A stretch of DNA of 30,093 bases from a virus. Both the position numbers and the translations under genes were made by a program. The stretch spans positions 1 through 30,093 of the IMG/VR virus record IMGVR_UViG_3300025280_000116; one strand, written 5' to 3'. Positions 22,647-30,093 of the stretch are shown piece by piece. The notes beneath the pieces are model-generated. The model was not told the DNA's origin, did no database searches, and saw only the letters and a program-made list of their open reading frames with translations. Every line of letters begins with the position of its first letter. Position 1 is the stretch's first letter.

Positions 22647-25601
22647 TTAACCTCCTCCTTCTAGAAAGCCATCAAACAACGAGGTAACAGCTTTCATTCT
22701 TGTTTCCCAATCAGCTTCTTCATAATTATCACTTTCGTTGCCAAGCATAGCTATATACATGGAAGCTTTTCGTTGTTCATAGTTATCATAAGTTCTAAAT
22801 GCATAGTCTGCTTGATCTCTTAATTCCTGCCACATAAATGCTTGAGCCTGTGTAGACAATTGAAAAGCATTCTGTGCATTGAATTGAACTACAGCATTTT
22901 TAGCTGCTGTATCTAATGTACTAATATCTCTTCGCCATTTTAAATCAGCTTGTAAAATTTGATTAGCAGAGGTAGTATTAAATTGTTCTCTAGCAAAATC
23001 TTGTTTAGCATTAAACTCATTTATAGTATTTTTCATTTGTGCATTAAATTTCTCAACATCAGTTTCGTTAGCAACTCGTCTAGCTTCTGCAGCATTTTCT
23101 TGTTGCGTATTAAATTGTTCCATTGTATTAAGCTGTGTCTTATTATATTGATCTGTTTGTGCAGCTAAATTAGCCATAAACTGATCTGTTTGCATTTGAC
23201 TTGATGAATTAAATTGTTCAGCAGCATTAGTAGCAGATTGATTACTTAACAGTCTTTGTTGATGTTGTTGTCCTCTTAATATTTCTGATTGTTGTCTTCT
23301 ATCCAAATTTGACATATCCATAGCTAAGAAACTTTGAGCGTTCTGTGCAGCTAGTCTGGTATTAGAATCTAATTGAGCTACATCTAATTGTGCCATTGAC
23401 GCAGCGTTTTGTAAAGTAGCCTTCTGTTCATTATCAGTATCAGTAAGTGTTACAGTCTGTAAAAATTTCTTATTAGATAATTCTCTTTGAACATCAGAAC
23501 TAAACTGAGCTAAGTCTAAATCAAATACATTATCAGCATTAGATATAGCTGTCTGTGTTCCTAATTGTGCATCTAAACGTGAAGCCTGTGCTTCGATATC
23601 TCTTTGTTGTAAAACACTCTCTTTAATAGATGTTGCATTTGACTGTGCCATAGGCATAGCTGTTTGTACAATAGCATTAAATAAAGCATCTCTACCAACT
23701 GTAGAAACATCTAGTCCTCTCTCTGCCATAATCTGATTAACAGCAGCCACAGCAGGATTTGCCCATTGTGGAATATTACCATCTTGAAGACCTGATAATA
23801 AATTATCCAGTTGTGTACTTACTAAAGCTTCGTTAGGTAATCCTTCTACCATACCTCGTTCTGCTTCAGTAAAGTCCATTAAACGAGCTTCTAAGTCTGC
23901 AGGATTATTGCCAAGCTCTGCTATCATTTCTTCAGATAAACCTGCTCGTCTTAATTGTTTCTTAGCTCGTAGAACTTTAGGTAAGTTTGTACCAGTAACA
24001 CTAACAGCAGTTGCTATAGCTTCAGGTCTAAACGTACCAACAACTCTATCAGCTAATGCACCAGCAGCTTGTTGAGTATCTACATCTACGCCAGTGGCAG
24101 CTAAAGTCATAGCTTGTGTTTGCATATTAGCTACTGCCTGAGGGCTTACATTACCAGTTACATCGTCTATAATAGGAGCTTCAGCTTCAGTAACTTCTTT
24201 AGCAGTATAAGTATCTGCTGTTACTTCTCTAGGTGCAGCAGCAGTTACTGCTGTACCAGTTTCAACTTGTTCTCCAACAGTAGGTAATTGAGCTGTTTCT
24301 GCGTCAGGTCTATAAGTAGGGTCCATTGTTTCATAAGTACCTGCTTCTCCTTCTGGCACTTTATAGACACCTGTTTCAGGATCAATAACAGCACCTGCAG
24401 GTAAACCTTCTCCTCTAGCAGCAGCTTCTAAACCTTCTGCACTTCTAGCATATCTTTCTTGACGTTCTTTTATTTGTTCAGGAGTTAAGCCAGTATCTTG
24501 ACCAAAACCAATATCAGGTTTTATAAATGTTCCAGAAGTTGAATCCCAAAGATAACCTTTCTCACGTTGTAAATCTATCATTGCTGGAGTTGGTACATGC
24601 TTTCCAGCTTCTGCATCCCAAGTCCAATAATCATCACTTTCACCTTCAACAGGTGTAGTAACTATAGAGCTTGATCCAGTTTCTTCCCATCTTGCACGAC
24701 CTTCTAAAAATTCTATTGCTTCATCTTGAGTTCTAAAAACTAAGTTATGTGATTCTCCCGGAACTCTACTCCAACCTTCATCCGTAAAACCAATCTGACC
24801 ATTAGTAGGATCAATCCAGAATATATCCATTAAATAGCCAGAAGAACGATCACCTTCTATATTATATAAATTTCTGTTACTATTACCTTCCTCACTCAGC
24901 CATTGTCCTAAAGATGAACCTGTGTCATATGGGTCTTTTTCAGGTTCTACTGCTGCAGGTGCAGGTGCAGGAGCTGGTGCAGGTGCAGGAGCTGGTGCAG
25001 GTGCAGGAGCTGGTGCAGGTGCAGGAGCTGGTGCAGGTGCAGGAGCTGGTGCAGGTGCAGGATCACGAACTGGGTCCCATAAAGGATGCCCCGGTCCGAA
25101 AGGTATTGGTGGTGGTAGTGTATCTATAGGTGGTGGAGCTACTGGAGGTGGTGGAGCCACAGGTGGTCTTTCAACTGTTTCAGGACCAGTAGTAAGAGCT
25201 GTGGTTGGTGTTGTACCACCACTAGAAACTATAGGAGCTGTAGGAGCTGCTGGTTGTTGAGATAAAAAAGTAGAACCCGGCATTCTTGCTTCCTGTTCTT
25301 GTGCAGCTTTAAGATGTCTTTGGTATCCTTCAGGGTCTGCTGCTACAGCTTTAGGGTCTACACCCGGTGGGAGTGTAGGAGCTGGTGTAGTAGGAGCAGT
25401 AGGCTGAGTTTGAGTAGGTCTAGGTTTTCTTCTTTGAGCTTGTTGCTTTAACTCTTCTTCTTCTGCTCGACCTCTTGGTCCACCACGTTGTAAAGCCACA
25501 CGACCACCCTTACGCATGTCTAAACGTGCAGTACTATCTTTACGAGAGCGTAGTTTTTTATTCTTTCTAGCTATTTTTTTATTTTTACTATTTCTTGCCA
25601 T
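22647..25601 (-). CDS. Large structural protein with Pro-Ala tract and QFN-rich helical region
   Basis: 984 residues. A basic N-terminus (KNKKIARKNKKLRSRKDS, then RLDMRKGGRVALQRGG) is followed by a Pro/Thr/Ala-rich region with 18 consecutive Pro-Ala dipeptides, then an acidic Gly-rich part. The C-terminal third is long Ala/Gln/Asn-rich helix with recurring QFN or EFN about every 11-14 residues, a likely extended coiled coil. It ends with the pattern WRRDISTLDTAAKNA...LWQE-like RDQADYAF that I recall from marine podovirus virion proteins. Function is probably structural, in the tail or inside the capsid. Confidence 0.65.
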   Translation of the reverse strand: MARNSKNKKIARKNKKLRSRKDSTARLDMRKGGRVALQRGGPRGRAEEEELKQQAQRRKPRPTQTQPTAPTTPAPTLPPGVDPKAVAADPEGYQRHLKAAQEQEARMPGSTFLSQQPAAPTAPIVSSGGTTPTTALTTGPETVERPPVAPPPPVAPPPIDTLPPPIPFGPGHPLWDPVRDPAPAPAPAPAPAPAPAPAPAPAPAPAPAPAPAPAPAAVEPEKDPYDTGSSLGQWLSEEGNSNRNLYNIEGDRSSGYLMDIFWIDPTNGQIGFTDEGWSRVPGESHNLVFRTQDEAIEFLEGRARWEETGSSSIVTTPVEGESDDYWTWDAEAGKHVPTPAMIDLQREKGYLWDSTSGTFIKPDIGFGQDTGLTPEQIKERQERYARSAEGLEAAARGEGLPAGAVIDPETGVYKVPEGEAGTYETMDPTYRPDAETAQLPTVGEQVETGTAVTAAAPREVTADTYTAKEVTEAEAPIIDDVTGNVSPQAVANMQTQAMTLAATGVDVDTQQAAGALADRVVGTFRPEAIATAVSVTGTNLPKVLRAKKQLRRAGLSEEMIAELGNNPADLEARLMDFTEAERGMVEGLPNEALVSTQLDNLLSGLQDGNIPQWANPAVAAVNQIMAERGLDVSTVGRDALFNAIVQTAMPMAQSNATSIKESVLQQRDIEAQASRLDAQLGTQTAISNADNVFDLDLAQFSSDVQRELSNKKFLQTVTLTDTDNEQKATLQNAASMAQLDVAQLDSNTRLAAQNAQSFLAMDMSNLDRRQQSEILRGQQHQQRLLSNQSATNAAEQFNSSSQMQTDQFMANLAAQTDQYNKTQLNTMEQFNTQQENAAEARRVANETDVEKFNAQMKNTINEFNAKQDFAREQFNTTSANQILQADLKWRRDISTLDTAAKNAVVQFNAQNAFQLSTQAQAFMWQELRDQADYAFRTYDNYEQRKASMYIAMLGNESDNYEEADWETRMKAVTSLFDGFLEGGG
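24954..25061 (-). repeat. 18-bp tandem repeats encoding (Pro-Ala)18
   Basis: 108 bases encode 18 uninterrupted Pro-Ala dipeptides. The plus strand repeats GGTGCAGGTGCAGGAGCT as an 18-base unit (three dipeptides), so codon choice repeats as well as the amino acids. Pro-Ala tracts form stiff extended linkers. The number of units probably varies by slippage. Confidence 0.9.
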
Positions 25602-25602
25602 A

Positions 25603-25845
25603 TTACTTCGCCTCGAAAAGCCTATCTAACTTCTCTTCAATCTTGTCTAGAATGGCAAACACTCTTTCCATATCGCTTTCTAGTTCTGTTTTGGTTACAT
25701 AGTCTTTTGCCATCTCTTCTCTTGTTTTGTTTAATAGTATATCTACCCTTTTAGTCTCTGAAGCATTACTACGTATAGTGTACAACAGTGGTGCTACCAC
25801 CAAAGTTAATAGGATATTCCAGACTATATAAGGGGATAACTCCAT
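25603..25845 (-). CDS. Small membrane-anchored coiled-coil protein
   Basis: 80 residues. One N-terminal hydrophobic helix (about 6-24, YIVWNILLTLVVAPLLYTI) is followed by a charged helix to the end (TELESDMERVFAILDKIEEK, then LDRLFEAK) with heptad-like spacing. I recall similar small proteins beside tail genes in marine phages, without a known role. It could be a holin-type or spanin-type component, or a minor virion protein. The stop is 1 base before the next gene, so it belongs to the virion operon. Confidence 0.65.
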   Translation of the reverse strand: MELSPYIVWNILLTLVVAPLLYTIRSNASETKRVDILLNKTREEMAKDYVTKTELESDMERVFAILDKIEEKLDRLFEAK

Positions 25846-25863
25846 TTAATTATCTCCCTTATA

Positions 25864-26199
25864 TTATTCTGTAGGTACTACAAAATCATTATCTGGTGTG
25901 CAAACTTCAGGTGGATTCGTTATTACTGAATCATACTGACTATCAAATATATCATCCCATTGACTGATCGGACATAAAGCTAAAAGGTCAGCGAGTGACC
26001 AAGCAGTTTTGTCTAACTCAGTAAAATTGGTAGTACCATCATCATCTTCAGCATGAACAGTTTCGCTAAAACTACTTTCATAGTAATCAGCCGTACCTTC
26101 AGTGCCTTGTGTGTATACCACCTGTAATTCCCAGCGTTCTACTTCATCACTGGTATTTTCATAAGGTATCGCACCTGTTAATGTTTTAGTTATTGCCAT
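25864..26199 (-). CDS. Small acidic protein beside the tail fibre, function unknown
   Basis: 111 residues, acidic, beta-rich at the start (ITKTLTGAIPYENTSDEVERWELQVVYTQG, split here by a turn) and ending in an aromatic, acidic part (SQWDDIFDSQYDSV). No transmembrane segment or known motif. It starts 3 bases after the tail fibre stop. It may be a fibre-assembly or tail-tip component, by location only. Confidence 0.6.
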   Translation of the reverse strand: MAITKTLTGAIPYENTSDEVERWELQVVYTQGTEGTADYYESSFSETVHAEDDDGTTNFTELDKTAWSLADLLALCPISQWDDIFDSQYDSVITNPPEVCTPDNDFVVPTE

Positions 26200-26202
26200 T
26201 TT

Positions 26203-29200
26203 TTACTCCTTATTATTAAGTTGTTTTTCTAAATCTTCGACTTTTGCCGAGAGTTCTTTTATTGCATTGATGAGAGGTGTTATAAACATTTCTCTGGATA
26301 CTGATTGTCCATCTACAGTTTCATCCCACCCATTAAAAGTTGTATTACCTACTTTGTTCATAGCTTCTTTAACATCTTGTGCTAAAAGTCCATGAATTAA
26401 AGTTTCTGTGTCTTTTTCGCCTTTATTTAAACGAGTTGCTTGAAACTCAGGATCAACTTCTGCTTGTGGTTTCCAATTAAATGTAACTGGATTTAATTCA
26501 TTGATAAAAGCAAGACCTAAAGTATCATCATTAATATTCTTTTTTAATCTTTTATCAGATGTTTGAGTCCATGTATTATTAGAAGTAAAGTCATTATAAA
26601 CATGCCCTCCACTTGATCCTATATGTGTTCTATCGTTTGCCGTTCCAGTAAGAGAAAAACCTATAACATTTTGAGTGTTTGCTCCAGAAGCAGAAGGATC
26701 AGTTCCATAGCCTATACAGATGTTATGACCTCCAGTGGTTACAACATCTCCTGCGGAATGACCCAAATTAACATTATAATTACCTGTTGTGGTGTTTCTT
26801 CCAGCACCAATACCAACAGAAACACTCTCTGTACCTGACGTTAAGTTTTCCAAAGCACTCCAGCCTACTGCTACGTTAGATACAGTCGAATTTTGATTTT
26901 TTAAAGCATAATAACCAATAGCTACACTGTTTGCACCTGCTGTATTTGTTGACAGTGCATAAGTACCAATCGCTGTATTACTAGCACCAGTAGTTATTGC
27001 TGCTCCTGCGGCTATTCCCACAGCCGTATTACTTAGAGCTGATGTTAGTGAATCCAAACAATAAGCACCAACAGCAGTATTGTTGCCATAAGTGGCTAAT
27101 GTTAAAGCGTTATAACCAACTGCTGTATTATTATTAGCAGTTACATTTGCTGCTAAAGCACTCTTACCAACGGCTACGTTGGCTGTTCCTGTCGTGTTTG
27201 CTCCTAAAGCTGCATAACCCATTGCTGTATTATTATCTGCTGTGGTATTAGCGTCTAAAGCTAAAGTACCAACAGCAACATTAGAAGCACCAGTGGTGTT
27301 TGATAATAAAGCATTTTTACCAACGGCTGTGTTATTAGAAGCTGTGCTATTGCTATATAAAGTATTATTACCATAGGCTGTATTGCTAGCACCAGTGGTA
27401 TTTACTCTCAAAGCATCTCTACCAATAGCAGTATTATCATTTGCAGTTGTATTAGCACCTAAAGCATTAAAACCGATTGCTGTATTATAATCACCAGTTG
27501 TATTAGCGTCTAAAGCTGTAGAACCCACAGCTACATTACCTGTACCTGTCGTGTTTGCTGTTAAAGCAATATTACCCACAGCCGTATTACCATCTGCTGT
27601 CGTATTGGCATCTAAACATTGATAACCAAGTGCTGTATTACCAGCACCTGTCGTGTTTGCATATAAAGCCTGAGAACCTATACCAGTGTTGTTTGATCCT
27701 GTGGTATTTGCATACATAGCCTGAGAACCTATACCAGTGTTCTCTGTACCACTTGTATTTGAGGTTAATGCAACATGACCCATAGCAGTATTATAATTTG
27801 CTGTGGTAGCAGCATCTAAGGCTTGTACACCGATTGCTGTATTTCCAGTACCTGTCGTATTAACTAATAAAGAGTTCATACCAACTGCTGTGTTATTTGA
27901 TGCTGTTGTATTATCTCTTAATGCATTAACTCCTAAAGCAGTATTTAAACCACCAGTAGTATTTGCTCCTAAAGCATCAACACCTATAGCAGTATTATCT
28001 TCTCCTGTTGTATTAGCATCTAAAGCTTGATAACCCATTACTGTATTTTTATCACCAGTAGTTAAAGCTGCAAATACATCAATACCTAAACCAGTATTAT
28101 AATTTGCTCCACTAATAGTTCCTGTTGTAGCATCTCCCAACATAATTGAACCAGTACCAAAAGTCTTAGCATCTGATAAACCATCTAAATCTGATGCACC
28201 ACCACTTGCAGCATTTTCCCAAGCTACCCCACTTCCTGTTGAAGTAAGTACTTGTCCATCACTACCTTGTGCTCCACCAACTGTTAAATTATCTGTTTCT
28301 AGTGTTCCATCAACATCTACATTTCCAGATATATCTAAAGACCCTGCATCTAATTCACCTGCAATAGTTAATAAACCACTTGAAGGATTATAGGTAAATC
28401 CAGTATCTGTTTCAGCTCCTTGAGAACCTGTTGCACCATCTACGAATACAGGATATACAGTTTCATCTGTTGAGTTATTAGCACTAACTGTTACACTAGT
28501 TGCTAAGTCTGCTGTACCTGTAACATCTCCTGTTAATGGACCTGCAAAGGCATCTGATGTTACTGTACCATCAAAGAACGCATCTTTGAACTCCAAAGAA
28601 CTTGTACCTAAGTCTATTTCATTATCTGTTACTGGATATAATGCACTAGATGTTAATGTTAATCTAGCTGCGTTGTCTGCTTTGAAATCAATTTCATTTG
28701 CTGTTCCAAAGTCAATAGCAGTTTGAGAATCTTCTCCTAAGATTAAATCTGTAGCATATATTGAAGTTATACCTGTTTGAGCTGCGTCTACAGCAAGATC
28801 AACTGTATTATCTCCATCTTGATATGTTACTGTAATACCACTTTCAGTATTACTTGAGAACATAGCACCTGCTGTATCAGCTATATATTCTGCTAAAGTT
28901 GTACCATCTACTGTAATCGCATCAGCTTCTAATGTTCCGTCAATATCTGCGTTACCTGATACATCTAATGTAGTTAAATCTAACTCTCCTGCTATAGTAA
29001 CATTACCATCTGCTAAAGTTATTAAGTCTGTATCAGAAGTATGTCCAATAGTTGTTCCATTAATGATAACATTATCAACTGTTAAAGTTGTTAGTGTACC
29101 TAAACTTGTTACATTTCCTTGAGCTGCAGTATTTAATGTACCTGCAAAAAGTGTAGAAGTTAATAAACCACTAGAAGGATTGTATGTTAAACCTGTATCA

Positions 29201-30093
29201 CTCTCAGCACCTTGCGATCCTGTAGCTCCGTCAACAAAGATTGGGTATACTGTTTCATCTGTACTATTATTTGCAGAAATTGTAATATTATCTGCTGTTC
29301 CTGTTGTATCTTGGTTTAATGTTCCAATAACAAAGTCTAAAGTATTGTCTCCATCTTCGTAAGTAACTGTTATATTAGTTTCAGTATTCGAGCCAACCAT
29401 AGCACCGACTGTATCGGCTATGTATTCATTTAAAGCAGTTCCATCAACTGTATATGCATCTGCTTCAAGTGTACCATCTATATCGGCATTACCTGAAATA
29501 TCTAAACTTGTAGCATCAACTTCACCAGCAACTGTAACTACACCACTTGATAGTGTTATTAAGTCTGTATCGCTTGTATGTCCAATTACTGCACCATCAA
29601 TTGCAACATTATCTACAGTAAGTGCTGTTAATGTTCCAAGACTTGTTACATTTCCTTGTGCTGCTGTATTTAGTGTACCTGCTAAAAGTGTAGTAGTTAA
29701 AAGACCACTAGAAGGATTATATGTTAATCCTGTGTCGCTTTCTGCTCCTTGACTTCCAGTAGCACCATCTACAAAGATTGGATAAACTGTTTCGTCTGTG
29801 GAGTTATTAGCTGAAATTGTAATGTTATCAGCAGTACCTGTTGTGTCTTGATTAAGAGTACCTATAACAAAGTCTAGAGTATTATCTCCGTCTTCATAGG
29901 TAACTGTAATATTTGTCTCGGTATTAGAGCCTACCATTGCTCCAACTGTGTCAGCTATATATTCATTAAGAGCTGTTCCGTCTACTGTATAAGCATCGGC
30001 TTCAAGAGTTCCATCTATGTCTGCATTACCACTAATATCTAATGTGGCTGCATCTAATTCACCTGATATAGTGATGTTAGTACCACCTGTCAT
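26203..30093 (-). CDS. Trimeric tail fibre with collagen-free repeats and S74 autochaperone, 5'-truncated
   Basis: Host-recognition fibre, at least 1296 residues. The frame reaches the right edge, and the first in-window Met starts a GGTNITIS segment that looks internal, so the true N-terminus (tail attachment) is probably outside. Residues 11-368 are two 179-residue repeats, followed by a diverged third. Residues about 666-1140 are 28 tandem units of NTA-x-G-x-x-AL-x-x-NTT, 17 residues each, like the repetitive stalks of trimeric adhesins. From about 1175 the C-terminus is a Peptidase_S74 chaperone: SDKRLKKNI supplies the Ser-Lys active site that releases the domain after trimer folding. It ends in a coiled coil (AIKELSAKVEDLEKQLNNKE). 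Confidence 0.93.
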   Translation of the reverse strand: MTGGTNITISGELDAATLDISGNADIDGTLEADAYTVDGTALNEYIADTVGAMVGSNTETNITVTYEDGDNTLDFVIGTLNQDTTGTADNITISANNSTDETVYPIFVDGATGSQGAESDTGLTYNPSSGLLTTTLLAGTLNTAAQGNVTSLGTLTALTVDNVAIDGAVIGHTSDTDLITLSSGVVTVAGEVDATSLDISGNADIDGTLEADAYTVDGTALNEYIADTVGAMVGSNTETNITVTYEDGDNTLDFVIGTLNQDTTGTADNITISANNSTDETVYPIFVDGATGSQGAESDTGLTYNPSSGLLTSTLFAGTLNTAAQGNVTSLGTLTTLTVDNVIINGTTIGHTSDTDLITLADGNVTIAGELDLTTLDVSGNADIDGTLEADAITVDGTTLAEYIADTAGAMFSSNTESGITVTYQDGDNTVDLAVDAAQTGITSIYATDLILGEDSQTAIDFGTANEIDFKADNAARLTLTSSALYPVTDNEIDLGTSSLEFKDAFFDGTVTSDAFAGPLTGDVTGTADLATSVTVSANNSTDETVYPVFVDGATGSQGAETDTGFTYNPSSGLLTIAGELDAGSLDISGNVDVDGTLETDNLTVGGAQGSDGQVLTSTGSGVAWENAASGGASDLDGLSDAKTFGTGSIMLGDATTGTISGANYNTGLGIDVFAALTTGDKNTVMGYQALDANTTGEDNTAIGVDALGANTTGGLNTALGVNALRDNTTASNNTAVGMNSLLVNTTGTGNTAIGVQALDAATTANYNTAMGHVALTSNTSGTENTGIGSQAMYANTTGSNNTGIGSQALYANTTGAGNTALGYQCLDANTTADGNTAVGNIALTANTTGTGNVAVGSTALDANTTGDYNTAIGFNALGANTTANDNTAIGRDALRVNTTGASNTAYGNNTLYSNSTASNNTAVGKNALLSNTTGASNVAVGTLALDANTTADNNTAMGYAALGANTTGTANVAVGKSALAANVTANNNTAVGYNALTLATYGNNTAVGAYCLDSLTSALSNTAVGIAAGAAITTGASNTAIGTYALSTNTAGANSVAIGYYALKNQNSTVSNVAVGWSALENLTSGTESVSVGIGAGRNTTTGNYNVNLGHSAGDVVTTGGHNICIGYGTDPSASGANTQNVIGFSLTGTANDRTHIGSSGGHVYNDFTSNNTWTQTSDKRLKKNINDDTLGLAFINELNPVTFNWKPQAEVDPEFQATRLNKGEKDTETLIHGLLAQDVKEAMNKVGNTTFNGWDETVDGQSVSREMFITPLINAIKELSAKVEDLEKQLNNKE
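26674..28098 (-). repeat. 28-unit, 51-bp tandem array in the tail fibre
   Basis: 475 codons form 28 consecutive units of 17 residues (one of 16). Consensus N-T-A-h-G-x-x-A-L-x-x-N-T-T-G-x-x. The arithmetic is exact: 27 x 17 + 16 = 475. The last seven units are more degenerate. Such repeats build a trimeric beta-roll shaft whose length scales with unit number. Confidence 0.92.
28990..30063 (-). repeat. Two tandem 537-bp repeats in the tail fibre
   Basis: Copy 1 is 29527-30063 and copy 2 is 28990-29526, each encoding 179 residues. About 115 residues in a row are identical in protein, but many third positions differ. A third, strongly diverged copy starts at 28989. Confidence 0.9.

Noticed and set aside
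24914-25260. Long plus-strand frames encoding Gly-Ala or Val-Gln repeats opposite the Pro-Ala tract
   Set aside because: They are antisense shadows: an 18-base repeat without stops in any frame yields repeats on both strands. There is no ribosome site and no operon context on the plus strand.
1-30093. CRISPR array, insertion sequence, integrase or attachment site
   Set aside because: None seen. The only regular repeats are within coding sequence (tail fibre and Pro-Ala tract).

Overview
The window is an AT-rich piece of a lytic-type podovirus genome of the T7 superfamily, most likely from a marine bacteriophage. The evidence is a T7-type primase-helicase and family A DNA polymerase followed by two PD-(D/E)XK nucleases, a class I ribonucleotide reductase pair, an Hsp20 chaperone, a GH24 lysozyme, very large internal virion (ejection) proteins and a trimeric tail fibre with an S74 chaperone. 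Low G+C, phage-borne Hsp20, a 2OG-Fe(II) oxygenase-like gene and nrdA/nrdB fit phages of abundant marine alphaproteobacteria, but the host is inference. No integrase, repressor or tRNA was seen. Both ends cut a gene: the primase-helicase on the left and the tail fibre on the right. Terminase, portal, capsid, tail tube and any RNA polymerase are not in the window.

Layout. (1) Bases 2-9575, plus strand: a tightly packed replication and nucleotide operon. Its order is primase-helicase, DNA polymerase, resolvase-like nuclease, RecB/Cas4-like exonuclease, two small unknown genes, a DUF3310-like gene, nrdA, a 2OG-Fe(II) oxygenase-like gene, three small genes, nrdB and a small gene. Most neighbours overlap or nearly touch. 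(2) Bases 9576-11623, minus strand: a region of small genes holding a CxxC micro-ORF, a 51-residue membrane protein, Hsp20, a hairpin-rich 127-bp leader, a 37-residue membrane protein, a three-helix membrane protein, a small acidic protein and the GH24 lysozyme. This is the probable lysis and maturation region. (3) Bases 11660-30093, minus strand: the virion module. In transcription order it holds the tail fibre, two small proteins, a Pro-Ala/Gln-Asn-rich structural protein, three proteins likely ejected with the DNA, and a 2539-residue giant ejection protein. The two coding blocks converge exactly at 9575/9576. After the micro-ORFs are counted, no stretch over 300 bases lacks a gene.

How it fits together. 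The left block copies the genome and makes and recycles deoxynucleotides, with the nucleases able to degrade host DNA and process recombination intermediates while RNR makes dNTPs. The right block builds the adsorption and genome-delivery apparatus. The middle block releases the virus and may help fold its large proteins. The most unusual points are the giant protein carrying ADP-ribosyltransferase-like and polyvalent-protein-like segments, the tail fibre with 28 exact-period 17-residue repeats plus protein-identical but codon-diverged 179-residue repeats, the four-cysteine exonuclease, and the structured leader before hsp20.
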